Assembly: GCF_000023825.1 (NCBI RefSeq)
Contig: NC_013061.1
Coordinates: forward strand, 1,736,001 to 1,800,000
Direction of reading: 5' to 3'
Origin: Pedobacter heparinus DSM 2366
Lineage (GTDB): Bacteria; Bacteroidota; Bacteroidia; Sphingobacteriales; Sphingobacteriaceae
Length of the DNA: 64,000 bases
Shown here: positions 27,235-36,041 of the stretch, one piece after another
Layout of the letters: the number at the start of each line of letters is the position of its first letter
How positions within the stretch are numbered: position 1 is the first letter of the stretch
Translations under genes and position numbers: made by a program
The notes under the pieces: generated by a model
Told to the model about the DNA's origin: nothing
What the model saw: the letters and a program-made list of their open reading frames with translations, nothing else
Databases searched by the model: none

Positions 27235-28000
27235 ATATTTAAAATATACCCTGTATGCCTGGCTTTTGCTTTTGGCCATGCCCTTACTTTCATCGGCAAA
27301 TGAACAGCCGGAAGCATTATTAAAAAAAGGAAATTCGGCTTATGCAAAGGAACAGTATAAAGAGGCCCTTGCCGCCTATCAGCAGGCATTGGATGCAGGT
27401 TATGAGTCGGTAGCACTCTATTTTAACACAGCCAATGCTTATTATAAACTGGCTGAAATGCCCGCTGCAATTTTAAACTACGAAAAAGCGGCTAAACTGG
27501 CTCCGGGGGATGAGGATATACAACTGAACCTTAAACTTGCCAATTTAAAAATAACTGACAGGATAGAAGATGTTCCTGAGTTTTTTCTCACCACCTGGTG
27601 GAAATCCTTTATATTTTCCTTTTCTGCAAAAACATTGGCAGTATTTAATGTAACCAGCTTTATTGTTGGTTTTGTGTTGCTCATTGCCTATCTGTTTTTA
27701 ACTGCGGTAGGGCATAAAAAACTGGCTTTTTATGCAGGTATAATTGTTTTATCCCTTGGTCTGATCAGTTTTATTGTAGTCAATGTCCAATCCGGTTATC
27801 TGAACGGAAAATCTCAGGCCATTGTTTTTAGGGGTGCTGCTGATGTGAAAAGCGGCCCTGATGCGAAACAAAAAACTTTATTTGTGATCCATGCGGGCAC
27901 CAAAGTCAGCATTAAAGCAAATAACAATGGCTGGATCAATGTGGTGCTTTCGAACGGTAATTCAGGCTGGATTGCGGCTTCCGATGTAAAAGAAATATAA
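27227..28000 (+). CDS. batE: TPR and SH3-like protein BatE
   Basis: 257 residues. The start is ATG 27227, which gives a clean signal peptide/membrane helix (YAWLLLLAMPLLSSA); frames reaching further upstream lie inside batD. TPR units follow (GNSAYAKEQYKEALAAYQQA; ANAYYKLAEMPAAILNYEKA), then two adjacent membrane helices (about 132-154 and 160-178) and a C-terminal bacterial SH3-like domain (FRGAADVKSGPDAKQKTLF...NSGWIAASDV). This is the standard BatE plan. It overlaps batD by 8 bases and is the last gene of the moxR-Bat operon. Confidence 0.9.
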   Translation: MHKYLKYTLYAWLLLLAMPLLSSANEQPEALLKKGNSAYAKEQYKEALAAYQQALDAGYESVALYFNTANAYYKLAEMPAAILNYEKAAKLAPGDEDIQLNLKLANLKITDRIEDVPEFFLTTWWKSFIFSFSAKTLAVFNVTSFIVGFVLLIAYLFLTAVGHKKLAFYAGIIVLSLGLISFIVVNVQSGYLNGKSQAIVFRGAADVKSGPDAKQKTLFVIHAGTKVSIKANNNGWINVVLSNGNSGWIAASDVKEI

Positions 28001-28008
28001 TATCTTTG
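28001..28008 (+). promoter_or_regulatory. -7 promoter element (TATCTTTG) for the AsmA-like gene
   Basis: TATCTTTG fits the Bacteroidota -7 consensus TAnnTTTG and begins one base after the batE stop. No good TTTG is present 19 bp upstream (CTTC there). It would place the transcript start about 25 bases before the TTG start of the AsmA-like gene. Confidence 0.5.
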
Positions 28009-28039
28009 CGGAAATCTCCCCAAATATATTTTTATAAAA

Positions 28040-31000
28040 TTGAAGAAAGTTTTTAAAATTACAGGAATAAGTCTTTGTACTTTACTGTTACTGCTGCTGG
28101 TAACGCCTTATTTATTTCAGGATACCATTTCCAGGGAAGTTCAGCGATCCATAAACAAGAGCATTAAGGGCGAAGTGAAGTTTAAGGGGGTTGGCTTGTC
28201 CTTTTTCCGGCATTTTCCTTCATTAACGCTTAATCTGGACCAGTTTATGCTCAAAGGTGCTGCCCCATTCGAAAAGGATACCTTACTATATAGCAAAGCC
28301 CTCTCCTTTAGGGTAAACCTGGCTACTGTCTTTTCTGAGCAGATAAAAATTGACCAGTTTTTTTTAGATGAAGCGGTGATCAATGTAGAGGTAGATGAAA
28401 AGGGCCGTGCCAATTACGATGTGTACGAAAGTAAAGCTAAAGAAGGCGGGGCAACAGATACAACTGCTACGGCCATAAAAATTGAAGGCATTTTTATCAA
28501 TAAAAGCAAACTAACTTATAACGACCGTTCTGTGCCCATGCTGATCAGTGCTGCAGACCTGAATTACGCTGGTAAGGGTGATCTGAGCAAAGCGATATTT
28601 GACCTGAGCAGTAAGGCAGAAATAGGTTCGCTGGATGTTTATTATAACAATGAACCTTATTTATTGAATAAAAAGATCAATGCCAGACTGGTTACAAAAA
28701 TCAATACCAATTCACTGGATCTGATGTTTGATGAGAACGACCTGAAGATCAATTCCCTGCCCATACATTTTGTAGGCCGCTTTTCTTTTATAGAGGGTGG
28801 GTACGACATCAAATTCAGGACAAAAGCCAAAGAAACCGATCTGCATAATATTTTTACGGCCCTGCCACCTGCAATTGCTGAACGTATGGAGAAAACCAAT
28901 ATCAAAGGTTATGCAGAAATCAAGGCCTCCTTAATCGGAAAATATCTTGCCGGTAAAAATATTATGCCCACGCTATCTTTTAATTTAAAGATCAGGGAAG
29001 GAGAGATTTCGAACCCCAAAGCACCGGAACCTATCAGTAAATTATACATTAACCTGCAAACCAAATTACCATCTTTAAATCCGGACAGTCTGTACATCAA
29101 TATGGATAGTTTATATTTCAATATTGGAAAGGATTATGTAGGGGCGATGCTGAATTTCAGGGGCTTAAAGGAACCGGAAATCTATTTAAACAGCCGGGCA
29201 GACCTGGATCTCGAAAAATGGGCGAAAATTTTTAGCCTGGATCAGCTACGGGGCCGTTTCTTAATGGATGCACATGCCGAAGGAAAGTATACTAAAAAAG
29301 TAGTCAGAACCGGCATCAGAAAGGTAGATACTGTAATAGCAACCATACCTGTGTTTAAACTAACTTCCAGTTTAAGCAATGGCTATTTTAAATATGCTTC
29401 GCTGCCGGCAGCAATTGATAAGATCAGTTTTAACATCAACGGGCACAATAACGACGGGGATTATAAACATACTGAATTCGAGATCAGCAGCCTGAACATA
29501 CAGGCATTGTCCAATTATATCCGCGGCTTTGTAAAGCTGCGTACTGCGGGCAAAACACCTGTTGATGTGCAGTTAAATGGCTTGTTAAACCTGGCCGAGA
29601 TCAAAAATTTTTATCCTTTGAAAGACCTGGAGCTCAACGGTAAGCTGAACCTGAACCTGAAAAGCAGGGGTGCCTATAACAAGGTCAAAAAGCAGTTTCC
29701 GGTTACTGAAGCCGCCATTTTGTTAAATGATGGGCGGATTAAAACAACACATTTTGACCAGGCACTGGAAAAAATTTCCATTGACGGGGTACTGACCAAC
29801 AGAGATGGCACTTTAAAAAACACCCTGATGAACATCAAACCTGTATCTTTTGAAATGGGCGGGCAGGCCTTCCAGCTAAAAGCTGCGGTACAAAACCTTG
29901 AAGATATAAAGTATAACATTACCTCAAAAGGGAGCATAGACATTGGGAAAATGTATAAGTTGTTTGCCATGAAAGGCTATGATGTAAAGGGATCTATATT
30001 TACCGATGTTGCTTTTATGGGCAGGCAAAGTGATGCAATGGCCGGAAGATACCATAAGCTGAATAACAGTGGGAAAGTAGTGATCAAAGAGATGACCTTG
30101 AATTCGGATCTTTTCCCTAAATCTTTCCTGGTAAACAAGGGTGTGTTTTCTTTTAAACAGGACAAGATGAAGTTTGAGCAGTTTAAGGGCAGGTATGGGC
30201 AGTCCGATTTCAGTATGGATGGTTTTTTGGGCAATGTAGTTAACTATGTGCTTACTGATCAAGCGAAACTGACCGGAACCTTTAACCTGAAAAGCAGGAA
30301 ATTATTTGCTGATGAGTTTATGGCCTACGATGGTCCGGCAGCAACAGCTGTTTCTAAAGAGGTTGGGGCTGCCAGCGGAGTAATTATGATTCCCGACAAC
30401 CTGAACGTAAACGTAACAGCCGATGCGGGTTCAGTATATTACAATGGGCTGATCATTAAAAATGCCAGGGGAGGGTTAAGGCTGAATAATGGTGTGCTTA
30501 CACTCGATAAAACCAGGTTCAATTTAATTGATGCTACAGTAAGCATGGATGCGAAATACCAAAGTATAAATCCATTGTCTGCTACTTTCGATTATCACAT
30601 CCAGGCTACGGAATTTGATGTGGCAAAAGCATATAAGGAGATTAAATTGTTCAGGGACATGGCCACATCTGCTTCAAAAGTTAAAGGTGTAATTGGCCTG
30701 GATTACCAGCTTTCGGGTAAATTGAATAAAGATATGATGCCTGTTTATCCCTCATTGAAAGGAGAGGGGACACTGTCTGTAAAGAAGGTGAGCCTGATGG
30801 GCTTTAAAATGATGAATGCGGTGAGCAGGGCTACAAAACGCGACAGTCTTTCCAATCCGGATGTATCTGAAGTAAAGATCAAAAGTAAAATAGCCAACAA
30901 CATCATTAACATAGAGCGGTTCAAGATGCGTATTGCCGGTTTCAGGCCAAGGTTTGAAGGTCAGGTTAGCTTTGACGGACGTTTAAATATGAGTGGCCGT

Positions 31001-31123
31001 CTTGGTTTACCGCCATTCGGTATATTGGGAATCCCATTGAGCATTACCGGAACACAGGAAAATCCGAAAGTTGCGTTAAAGAGAAATAAAGAAGGTAAAC
31101 TGGAAGAAACAGCAGAGGAGTAA
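28040..31123 (+). CDS. AsmA family membrane-anchored protein
   Basis: 1027 residues. One N-terminal membrane helix (ITGISLCTLLLLLLVTPYLF) is followed by a very long beta-rich periplasmic region with AsmA_2-type C-terminal features (KVSLMGFKMMNAVSRATKRD; LSGRLGLPPFGILGIPLSI-like end). These proteins belong to the repeating-beta-groove group thought to carry lipids between inner and outer membranes; that role is family-level knowledge. The start is TTG, since the next in-frame ATG would remove the membrane anchor. It has its own -7 element after batE and may be expressed independently. Confidence 0.85.
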   Translation: MKKVFKITGISLCTLLLLLLVTPYLFQDTISREVQRSINKSIKGEVKFKGVGLSFFRHFPSLTLNLDQFMLKGAAPFEKDTLLYSKALSFRVNLATVFSEQIKIDQFFLDEAVINVEVDEKGRANYDVYESKAKEGGATDTTATAIKIEGIFINKSKLTYNDRSVPMLISAADLNYAGKGDLSKAIFDLSSKAEIGSLDVYYNNEPYLLNKKINARLVTKINTNSLDLMFDENDLKINSLPIHFVGRFSFIEGGYDIKFRTKAKETDLHNIFTALPPAIAERMEKTNIKGYAEIKASLIGKYLAGKNIMPTLSFNLKIREGEISNPKAPEPISKLYINLQTKLPSLNPDSLYINMDSLYFNIGKDYVGAMLNFRGLKEPEIYLNSRADLDLEKWAKIFSLDQLRGRFLMDAHAEGKYTKKVVRTGIRKVDTVIATIPVFKLTSSLSNGYFKYASLPAAIDKISFNINGHNNDGDYKHTEFEISSLNIQALSNYIRGFVKLRTAGKTPVDVQLNGLLNLAEIKNFYPLKDLELNGKLNLNLKSRGAYNKVKKQFPVTEAAILLNDGRIKTTHFDQALEKISIDGVLTNRDGTLKNTLMNIKPVSFEMGGQAFQLKAAVQNLEDIKYNITSKGSIDIGKMYKLFAMKGYDVKGSIFTDVAFMGRQSDAMAGRYHKLNNSGKVVIKEMTLNSDLFPKSFLVNKGVFSFKQDKMKFEQFKGRYGQSDFSMDGFLGNVVNYVLTDQAKLTGTFNLKSRKLFADEFMAYDGPAATAVSKEVGAASGVIMIPDNLNVNVTADAGSVYYNGLIIKNARGGLRLNNGVLTLDKTRFNLIDATVSMDAKYQSINPLSATFDYHIQATEFDVAKAYKEIKLFRDMATSASKVKGVIGLDYQLSGKLNKDMMPVYPSLKGEGTLSVKKVSLMGFKMMNAVSRATKRDSLSNPDVSEVKIKSKIANNIINIERFKMRIAGFRPRFEGQVSFDGRLNMSGRLGLPPFGILGIPLSITGTQENPKVALKRNKEGKLEETAEE

Positions 31124-31200
31124 CCTTTTCTGATGTAGCCTTCAATATTGTCTATTTTACCGCTTATAGTGCCAAAGATGCCATTGTTTAGTCTTGCCAT
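31124..31200 (-). pseudogene. remnant of a DUF6266-like gene (5' end only)
   Basis: On the minus strand from ATG 31200, about 26 codons read MARLNNGIFGTISGKIDNIE and then YIRKG. This resembles the conserved start of DUF6266 proteins (MARxNNGILGxxSGKVGxVVG...KG), which are short Bacteroidota proteins of unknown function. The frame then runs straight into the antisense of the AsmA-like gene, with no family sequence beyond, so the rest of the gene is gone. The family match is from memory. Confidence 0.4.
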
Positions 31201-31455
31201 AACTTTTTTTTAATTCTGGTACTAAGCTAATATGGTTAATGTGCATCGCCAATGCATTTTACTGTGAGTAAAGTTATTTTACATTTTTGCTGGCGCAAAA
31301 ATAGACCATTGAAAGGCCCAGGCCGGCTGGTATCCGAACAATACCCGAACAACAGCCGGGTAGGAGAGAAGGAAAGTAACTTAACAGCGGGGAAAGGTTA
31401 TAGCTTCTTTACAACATTAGCTCAATATTTTTATTAAACTGTTATCAACATGACA
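31201..31455. other. spacer with a short inverted repeat, no gene recognised
   Basis: Rest of the 332-bp gap between the AsmA-like and YdeI-like genes. It holds CCGGCTG / CAGCCGG as a 7-bp inverted pair (31323-31329 and 31353-31359) enclosing two near-identical TAT/ATAC-CCGAACA units. A 61-codon frame (31252-31437, plus) has no recognisable protein character. Confidence 0.35.
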
Positions 31456-31944
31456 TTAGAGCATTTTTCTTCCTATAAAGGCACCTTTACCTAACAAAAA
31501 GTTAATCGCTTTATCAATATTCCGGTTCCTGCTTTCTTCTGTTTTTAAGCCAGAAATGTATCTTATTATCTCTTTTTGCATAGAAGGGCTAAGAAGATCA
31601 AATTTGGATTTGGCCTCTGGACTCTTTTTTAATGCCTTTAATAGCTCGGGATGGGGCTTAATTGTCCGATCGGACGGGTCAAATTTAATGGTCACTTTAA
31701 TGGTTTCCCCGATTAGTTTGGGAGAGTCTTTAAGCATTTTCGTATTGATATAGAGTCGCCAAAAACCACTGTACTTAAGTAAAGTTTGCTGGTACGGTAA
31801 GCCGTTTACAGTTCCCGCAACCGGAATATGGCTCTTGTTTTTACCTGCCTGAGTAAAAATTTCGGCCAGAATAACTTCCGGAACCTGAACGTAGGGATTA
31901 ATACCTATTATTTCCAGGGATGCCTGGAAGGAATGACTTTTCAT
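31456..31944 (-). CDS. YdeI/OmdA family protein with DUF1905-like N-terminus
   Basis: 162 residues. The first 95 residues resemble DUF1905 (SHIPVAGTVNGLPYQQTLL, then GETIKVTIKFD), and the last 65 resemble the bacteriocin-protection YdeI/OmdA domain (ELLKALKKSPEAKSKFDLLSPSMQKEIIRYI...EESRNRNIDKAI). No signal peptide, so cytosolic. The family is loosely linked to stress and peptide resistance, but its molecular role is not known. It stands alone at the left edge of the AT-rich accessory zone. Confidence 0.82.
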   Translation of the reverse strand: MKSHSFQASLEIIGINPYVQVPEVILAEIFTQAGKNKSHIPVAGTVNGLPYQQTLLKYSGFWRLYINTKMLKDSPKLIGETIKVTIKFDPSDRTIKPHPELLKALKKSPEAKSKFDLLSPSMQKEIIRYISGLKTEESRNRNIDKAINFLLGKGAFIGRKML

Positions 31945-32003
31945 TTTAGTTTTTTAAGGTATCTGGCTTTAAAGATAAAAATTGTATATGGTTGAAGAAA
32001 CAA

Positions 32004-32699
32004 TTAAGCTTTATATGTTCCAAATATTCGATCCCAAATGGAAGTATAAAAACCAAAGTTTCTTTGTTCGTTTAAATGATGTTGGTTATGAAATTTTGTA
32101 GTTCCTAAAAATAATTGTTCCATCCATTTTGGAAAGAATTCCCGGTTTAGATGACCAATAGTTCCCCAAATTAAATTGATAAACAGATAAATTGTAATGG
32201 AAAAAATAGAAAAATCATACAACATAAAAACAGAGATCATCATCAATCCGAAACCTAAGGTTTCAAAGGGATGCAACACAAAAAGACTCAGGAAATTAGT
32301 ACTCTTATGTTCGTGATGTTTGCGGTGTAAAATTTTATAGATAAACGGATGATGTACCAGGCAATGAAAAATATACATGAACAGGTCCATTACCAGTGTA
32401 ATCGCTATAATTTCAATAAGAAGCGTCAGGATAGTTTTAGACTCGTTTAATGTAATCCATCCCGATTTCCACAAATAAACACCAATCAACATCACAACGA
32501 TATTAAGGAATAAGGTTAGAAAACTTACATACAAATCAGATTTTAGAAAAGGATGATCAGTTATTTGAATCTTATTTTTCGAGCAGGTTTTATCAATAAA
32601 AAGGTAAAATCCAATCGAAAGCAAATACAAAAATACATTGGATATCAAACTGAAAATAATCCATTCCAGCAAGGATAGGCTTTCAAAAAGTAATTTCAT
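32004..32699 (-). CDS. sterol desaturase/fatty acid hydroxylase family protein
   Basis: 231 residues with four or more membrane helices. The diiron histidine boxes are present: HCLVHH at about 112-117, HRKHHEH at about 125-131, and HNQHHL near 203-208 followed by NFGFYTSIWDRIFGTY, the family signature. It hydroxylates or desaturates a membrane lipid using O2; the substrate is unknown (bacterial members act on sterols, carotenoids, fatty acyls or ether lipids). AT content is visibly higher than in the core genes around. It lies between two other minus-strand genes with gaps of 50-60 bases, so co-transcription is possible. Confidence 0.88.
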   Translation of the reverse strand: MKLLFESLSLLEWIIFSLISNVFLYLLSIGFYLFIDKTCSKNKIQITDHPFLKSDLYVSFLTLFLNIVVMLIGVYLWKSGWITLNESKTILTLLIEIIAITLVMDLFMYIFHCLVHHPFIYKILHRKHHEHKSTNFLSLFVLHPFETLGFGLMMISVFMLYDFSIFSITIYLFINLIWGTIGHLNREFFPKWMEQLFLGTTKFHNQHHLNEQRNFGFYTSIWDRIFGTYKA

Positions 32700-32749
32700 C
32701 TAGTCAAATTTACGCAGAATAACTTTAATAAACCCACACGGGAAATCGC

Positions 32750-33721
32750 TTAAGAATCCCCGGCAAACCTCTTACGATAGCCAATGGGTGATAAATCAGT
32801 AAACCTCTTAAACACTTTTCTGAATGCGTCGATGTCTGTATAACCTGCCTCATAGATAATTTCATTTATGGTCTTCTTGCCGGCTTCTAATTGCTTTTTC
32901 ACAAACTCGACTTTTACACGCTGGATATATTCCAGGATAGAATTGCCGGTGCATTGCTTAAAATGCCGTTCAAATGTTCGTCGACTGACAGCGACCATTT
33001 CGCAGATCTCATCTACACTATAAGCAGTTGTCGGATTAGCTTCAATAAAAGCCTGTGCTTTCAATACCGTTTCCTGACCGTGTTTCTTTTGTCCGATGAA
33101 GATGGCAAATGGGTTTTGGCTTTTTCGCTCAATGTCGATCTCGAACATCTTAGAGGCCAAAATGGATATCTCACGACCCAAATGTTTTTCAATAATATAA
33201 AGGATTAGGTTTAGGTAAGAAAAGCCTCCTCCACAAGTATAAATACCCTGTTCATCGGTAATAATGGTATTATCAATAACTGTAATATTGGGAAACTTTG
33301 TTTTAAATTCGTTTTTAGCGGCCCAATGTACTGCACACTTTTTATTGTCCAACAAGCCCGTGGATGCCAAAAAAAACGAACCAACGCAAAGACAAATTAT
33401 CTCCGCTCTGTTACGGTGTTGCTTACAAACCCATTCAACGTATTCCTGGTTTTTCGATATAGCTTCCCCAAAATCTCCGCACAGTAATGGGATAACAATA
33501 ACATCGGTCTTTTGAATCTGATCAATTGTTTTATCTGCAAATACAGCATACAACCCGCTATTGAGTCTCGTATCCTTTGCACAGCCAACAATCTCGATTT
33601 TATAAAAATCTGGTTTACCCTGATAATTCATAAAATCGTTAACCCGGCTGAAGATCTGGTGAGCGCTATCGATGCTGGTCAGAGTCGCATCATAAAGAGG
33701 CAAAATAGATATATGTTTCAT
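32750..33721 (-). CDS. GlxA family transcriptional regulator (DJ-1/PfpI + AraC)
   Basis: 323 residues. The N-terminal half is a class I glutamine amidotransferase-like (DJ-1/PfpI) domain with a nucleophile-elbow-like CLCVGSFFLASTG near 110-122. The C-terminal 100 residues are an AraC double helix-turn-helix (YSVDEICEMVAVSRRTFERHFKQ and DIDAFRKVFKRFTDLSP, given as two parts of one domain). Such regulators sense small metabolites. The divergent VOC gene (95-bp spacer) is a possible target; that is inference. Confidence 0.9.
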   Translation of the reverse strand: MKHISILPLYDATLTSIDSAHQIFSRVNDFMNYQGKPDFYKIEIVGCAKDTRLNSGLYAVFADKTIDQIQKTDVIVIPLLCGDFGEAISKNQEYVEWVCKQHRNRAEIICLCVGSFFLASTGLLDNKKCAVHWAAKNEFKTKFPNITVIDNTIITDEQGIYTCGGGFSYLNLILYIIEKHLGREISILASKMFEIDIERKSQNPFAIFIGQKKHGQETVLKAQAFIEANPTTAYSVDEICEMVAVSRRTFERHFKQCTGNSILEYIQRVKVEFVKKQLEAGKKTINEIIYEAGYTDIDAFRKVFKRFTDLSPIGYRKRFAGDS

Positions 33722-33816
33722 AGATTAAATTTAGCGAAACACATTGGCGCAATCAACAGGTAATATTGTCGTATTCGCCACTAGGTATAACAAGCTTTTC
33801 CCAATAATTTTGAGGT

Positions 33817-34170
33817 ATGAAAGCAATAGATATTATTATGTTGCCTGTCAAGGACAGGCAACAGGCGAAAAAATTTTACTTGAAACTCGGTTTCCAAATT
33901 GTATTAGAGGCCAAAGACCCGCATGGCGAAGATTGGATACAAATGGGTTTTCCAGGCCATAGCACAACTATTTCCCTGGCAGGTTTTCAGGGTTTAATCT
34001 GCGAAACCGAAGATATCGAAAAAGAGATTAAACAATTGAAAATAGACGGCATAGAGGTTGGCAAAATTGATGATACGCCCTGGGGCAGGTTTGCCTGGTT
34101 AAAAGATCTTGATGGGAATAGTGTGTGCCTCCGTCAAATAGTCGAAAAAGATTTTAACACCGTCTTTTAA
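33817..34170 (+). CDS. VOC (glyoxalase/bleomycin-resistance) family protein
   Basis: 117 residues, one vicinal-oxygen-chelate fold. The start IDIIMLPVKDRQQAKKFYLK is the typical first beta-alpha unit, and WGRFAWLKDLDGNSVCLRQ the terminal metal-site strand. Substrate unknown: members range from dioxygenases and glyoxalases to antibiotic-binding proteins. It is divergent from the GlxA regulator and 25 bases from the tail of the TlpA gene. Confidence 0.88.
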   Translation: MKAIDIIMLPVKDRQQAKKFYLKLGFQIVLEAKDPHGEDWIQMGFPGHSTTISLAGFQGLICETEDIEKEIKQLKIDGIEVGKIDDTPWGRFAWLKDLDGNSVCLRQIVEKDFNTVF

Positions 34171-34195
34171 CTGGGTATTTCAGTAAAAGTGATCA

Positions 34196-34939
34196 CTAGT
34201 TCCGTATTAGCTCCTCAATTATTTTGGTAAAGTAATTGCCTTTATCATTAAGGTCTAAAGGTATTGAATTCGCATTTACAGGATAGTTTACCTGTATATA
34301 CCTTAGAACTCCATCTTTATCGAGAAACAGGTTTCTTGGAAGTGCTTGTAATTTTAGTTCATTTTTATAGGACTGACCGTTTTCCAAAACCGGGAAATTA
34401 AAGTTTTTATCTTTCATGAAGTTTACCAAATGATCCTCAATAACCCTGTTCTCTGTAATTGATATAAAGTTCATTTTGTCTTTATACTTCTCTTTAAGCT
34501 GACTTAATTGAGGCATTTCAGCAATACAGGGACCACAATAGGTTGCCCAGAAATTAATCAATGTAGGCTTTCCTGATAATTGAGACAAAGAAACTTCGTT
34601 CCCATCTAATTCCTTCAATTTAAATCCGGGAAGTTTCTTATTTAAGAACAAAAAGGTGGAATCTTGTTTGTAGGTAAATTTGAATATCGGTTGTTCCCCC
34701 GCAACTCTTTTCCTGATTGCAAATTCAATATAGTTAACTATAGTATCTTTTTTAGTTGTTGTGTGAAAAATGTTCGGTACAAGAATTTCGGAAGATGGCA
34801 ATGATTGACTAACAGATTCAAATGCTGTTTTTATTTCTGTTTCAGTGAAAACAGCATTAGAATTGAAAGTATAAACTGTATGCTGTGCAAAACTTTTCTG
34901 TAATAAGAATATTAAGAACAGAGCTATTGTTAATCTCAT
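34196..34939 (-). CDS. TlpA family thioredoxin-like disulfide reductase
   Basis: 247 residues. A signal peptide (MRLTIALFLIFLLQKSFAQ) directs it to the periplasm. A 75-residue N-terminal region precedes a thioredoxin fold with the CXXC motif in WATYCGPC (131-138, Cys135 and Cys138) and the cis-proline motif ALPRNLFLDKDG. It should reduce or oxidise periplasmic thiols, for example in cytochrome maturation or redox stress; no partner gene shows which. Its 3' end and following bases recur in degraded form at 37540-37579. Confidence 0.9.
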   Translation of the reverse strand: MRLTIALFLIFLLQKSFAQHTVYTFNSNAVFTETEIKTAFESVSQSLPSSEILVPNIFHTTTKKDTIVNYIEFAIRKRVAGEQPIFKFTYKQDSTFLFLNKKLPGFKLKELDGNEVSLSQLSGKPTLINFWATYCGPCIAEMPQLSQLKEKYKDKMNFISITENRVIEDHLVNFMKDKNFNFPVLENGQSYKNELKLQALPRNLFLDKDGVLRYIQVNYPVNANSIPLDLNDKGNYFTKIIEELIRN

Positions 34940-35047
34940 ATATAGTTTTATTTTAAACTAAGTTAGGATAATCCTTGGTAAATCTGTGAAATGAATCTTT
35001 CCATTGTGCGTCCAAATTAGAAAGATATTATAAAATCCAGTAACTTT

Positions 35048-35083
35048 GATAGTATCATTTTGATAGTATCATATGATACTATC
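35048..35083. promoter_or_regulatory. operator-like palindrome with extra half-site
   Basis: A perfect 22-bp palindrome at 35062-35083 (two GATAGTATCAT half-sites head to head) is preceded by a third GATAGTATCA copy at 35048-35057 in direct orientation. This is the pattern of a repressor operator. It covers the presumed start of the Fic remnant at 35087 and so probably controlled that lost gene. Confidence 0.5.
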
Positions 35084-35231
35084 GCTGTTAACTATATAAA
35101 ACCTCCATACTACATTACAAGTGAAATACTTAACTTATTAGCTAAGATTTCTGAAAAAATCGGTGAATTAAATGCGATACAATTAAATAGACCTCCAGCT
35201 GAACTTAGAAAATCTAATCGTATAAAAACCT
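35084..35231 (+). pseudogene. truncated Fic/DOC family gene (N-terminal fragment)
   Basis: About 48 plus-strand codons encode NYIKPPYYITSEILNLLA, then ISEKIGELNAIQLNRPPAEL and RKSNRIKT, the conserved N-terminal segment of Fic family AMP transferases (normally continuing into IQxSLEIEGN). After RIKT at about 35231 the frame turns into unrelated sequence (SAGKYGNPLLSL, then stop). The catalytic HPFxxGNGR domain is absent from the window, so this is a 5' fragment. The family match is from memory of Fic_N-type sequences. Confidence 0.6.
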
Positions 35232-35370
35232 CCGCAGGGAAATATGGTAACCCGCTACTATCTTTGTGAATAGAAGCGAAAACAAAATCGGTACCATTAA
35301 TTAAGCCTGGTTTAGCTTTGTCCAAAAAGTCTTGAACTTCCCCCTCATTACCATTAGGTGTATAAGGCAT
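35229..35370 (-). pseudogene. unidentified minus-strand gene fragment abutting the Fic remnant
   Basis: From ATG 35370 on the minus strand the frame reads like coding sequence (GEVQDFLDKAKPGLINGTDF, then FASIHKDSSGLPYFPAEVF) up to the point where the Fic fragment of the other strand begins. Past that it is antisense of Fic (to a stop at 35110). An in-frame TAG lies just upstream of the ATG. I do not recognise the family. Two unlike gene pieces meeting head-on suggest a deletion or insertion scar. Confidence 0.4.
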
Positions 35371-35468
35371 ATATGTGGTAACCGGAGGCGTAGAACCATA
35401 GTTTTCAAATGGAATTCTCTCCTTCTAATTATTTTATTGAAAAAAACTATTTAACAAAAACATAGAAT

Positions 35469-36014
35469 ATGATTATAAAAAACAATTTTCACATCATAAC
35501 CGGTGGCCCAGGAGTTGGAAAAACAACTTTAATAAATGAGTTGCAACAGAAGCAAATGAACTGCATTCCTGAAGTAGCCCGAGAAATTATCAAAGATCAA
35601 TTAAAAAATAATGGCCAGGCCCTACCTTGGAAAAATGCAAAAGAATATTCTAAATTAATGCTTTCGCATTCTGTTCGGGATTATGTCAAACTACTGGATG
35701 CCAATGATCTTTATTTTTTTGACCGTGGTATTCCAGACACCTATGCTTATGAATGCCTGATGAACTTTGATTATGATGAGAATTTAAATTTCATTGTAAA
35801 TAAATACAGATACAATAAAATAGTTTTTATACTCCCTCCCTGGGAAGAAATATACAAAATGGATAACGAGCGAAAACAAGATTTTCAGGTAGCTAAAGAA
35901 ACCTATAATGTAATAAAAGATACTTATGAATGTTTAAATTATGATCTAATTGAAGTACCATGCTTGGCTCCTGCAGAAAGGGTTGATTTTATTAAAAAAA
36001 CACTAAATAAATAA
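35469..36014 (+). CDS. AAA_28-like P-loop NTPase/kinase
   Basis: 181 residues. Walker A GGPGVGKTT is at 12-20, followed by the EVAREIIKDQ helix, and FFDRGIPDTYAY near 84-95 is the lid/Walker B-like segment common in these small nucleotide or metabolite kinases. No membrane segment. Substrate unknown; relatives have been proposed as nucleotide kinase-like proteins of stress and mobile regions. It is isolated, AT-rich, and downstream of the Fic debris. Confidence 0.8.
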   Translation: MIIKNNFHIITGGPGVGKTTLINELQQKQMNCIPEVAREIIKDQLKNNGQALPWKNAKEYSKLMLSHSVRDYVKLLDANDLYFFDRGIPDTYAYECLMNFDYDENLNFIVNKYRYNKIVFILPPWEEIYKMDNERKQDFQVAKETYNVIKDTYECLNYDLIEVPCLAPAERVDFIKKTLNK

Positions 36015-36041
36015 CATACCCTGTTCAGCCTATCGCTATTC

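Noticed and set aside
31252..31437. 61-codon plus-strand frame
   Set aside because: No recognisable protein character, no promoter and no partner; it covers a short inverted repeat instead.
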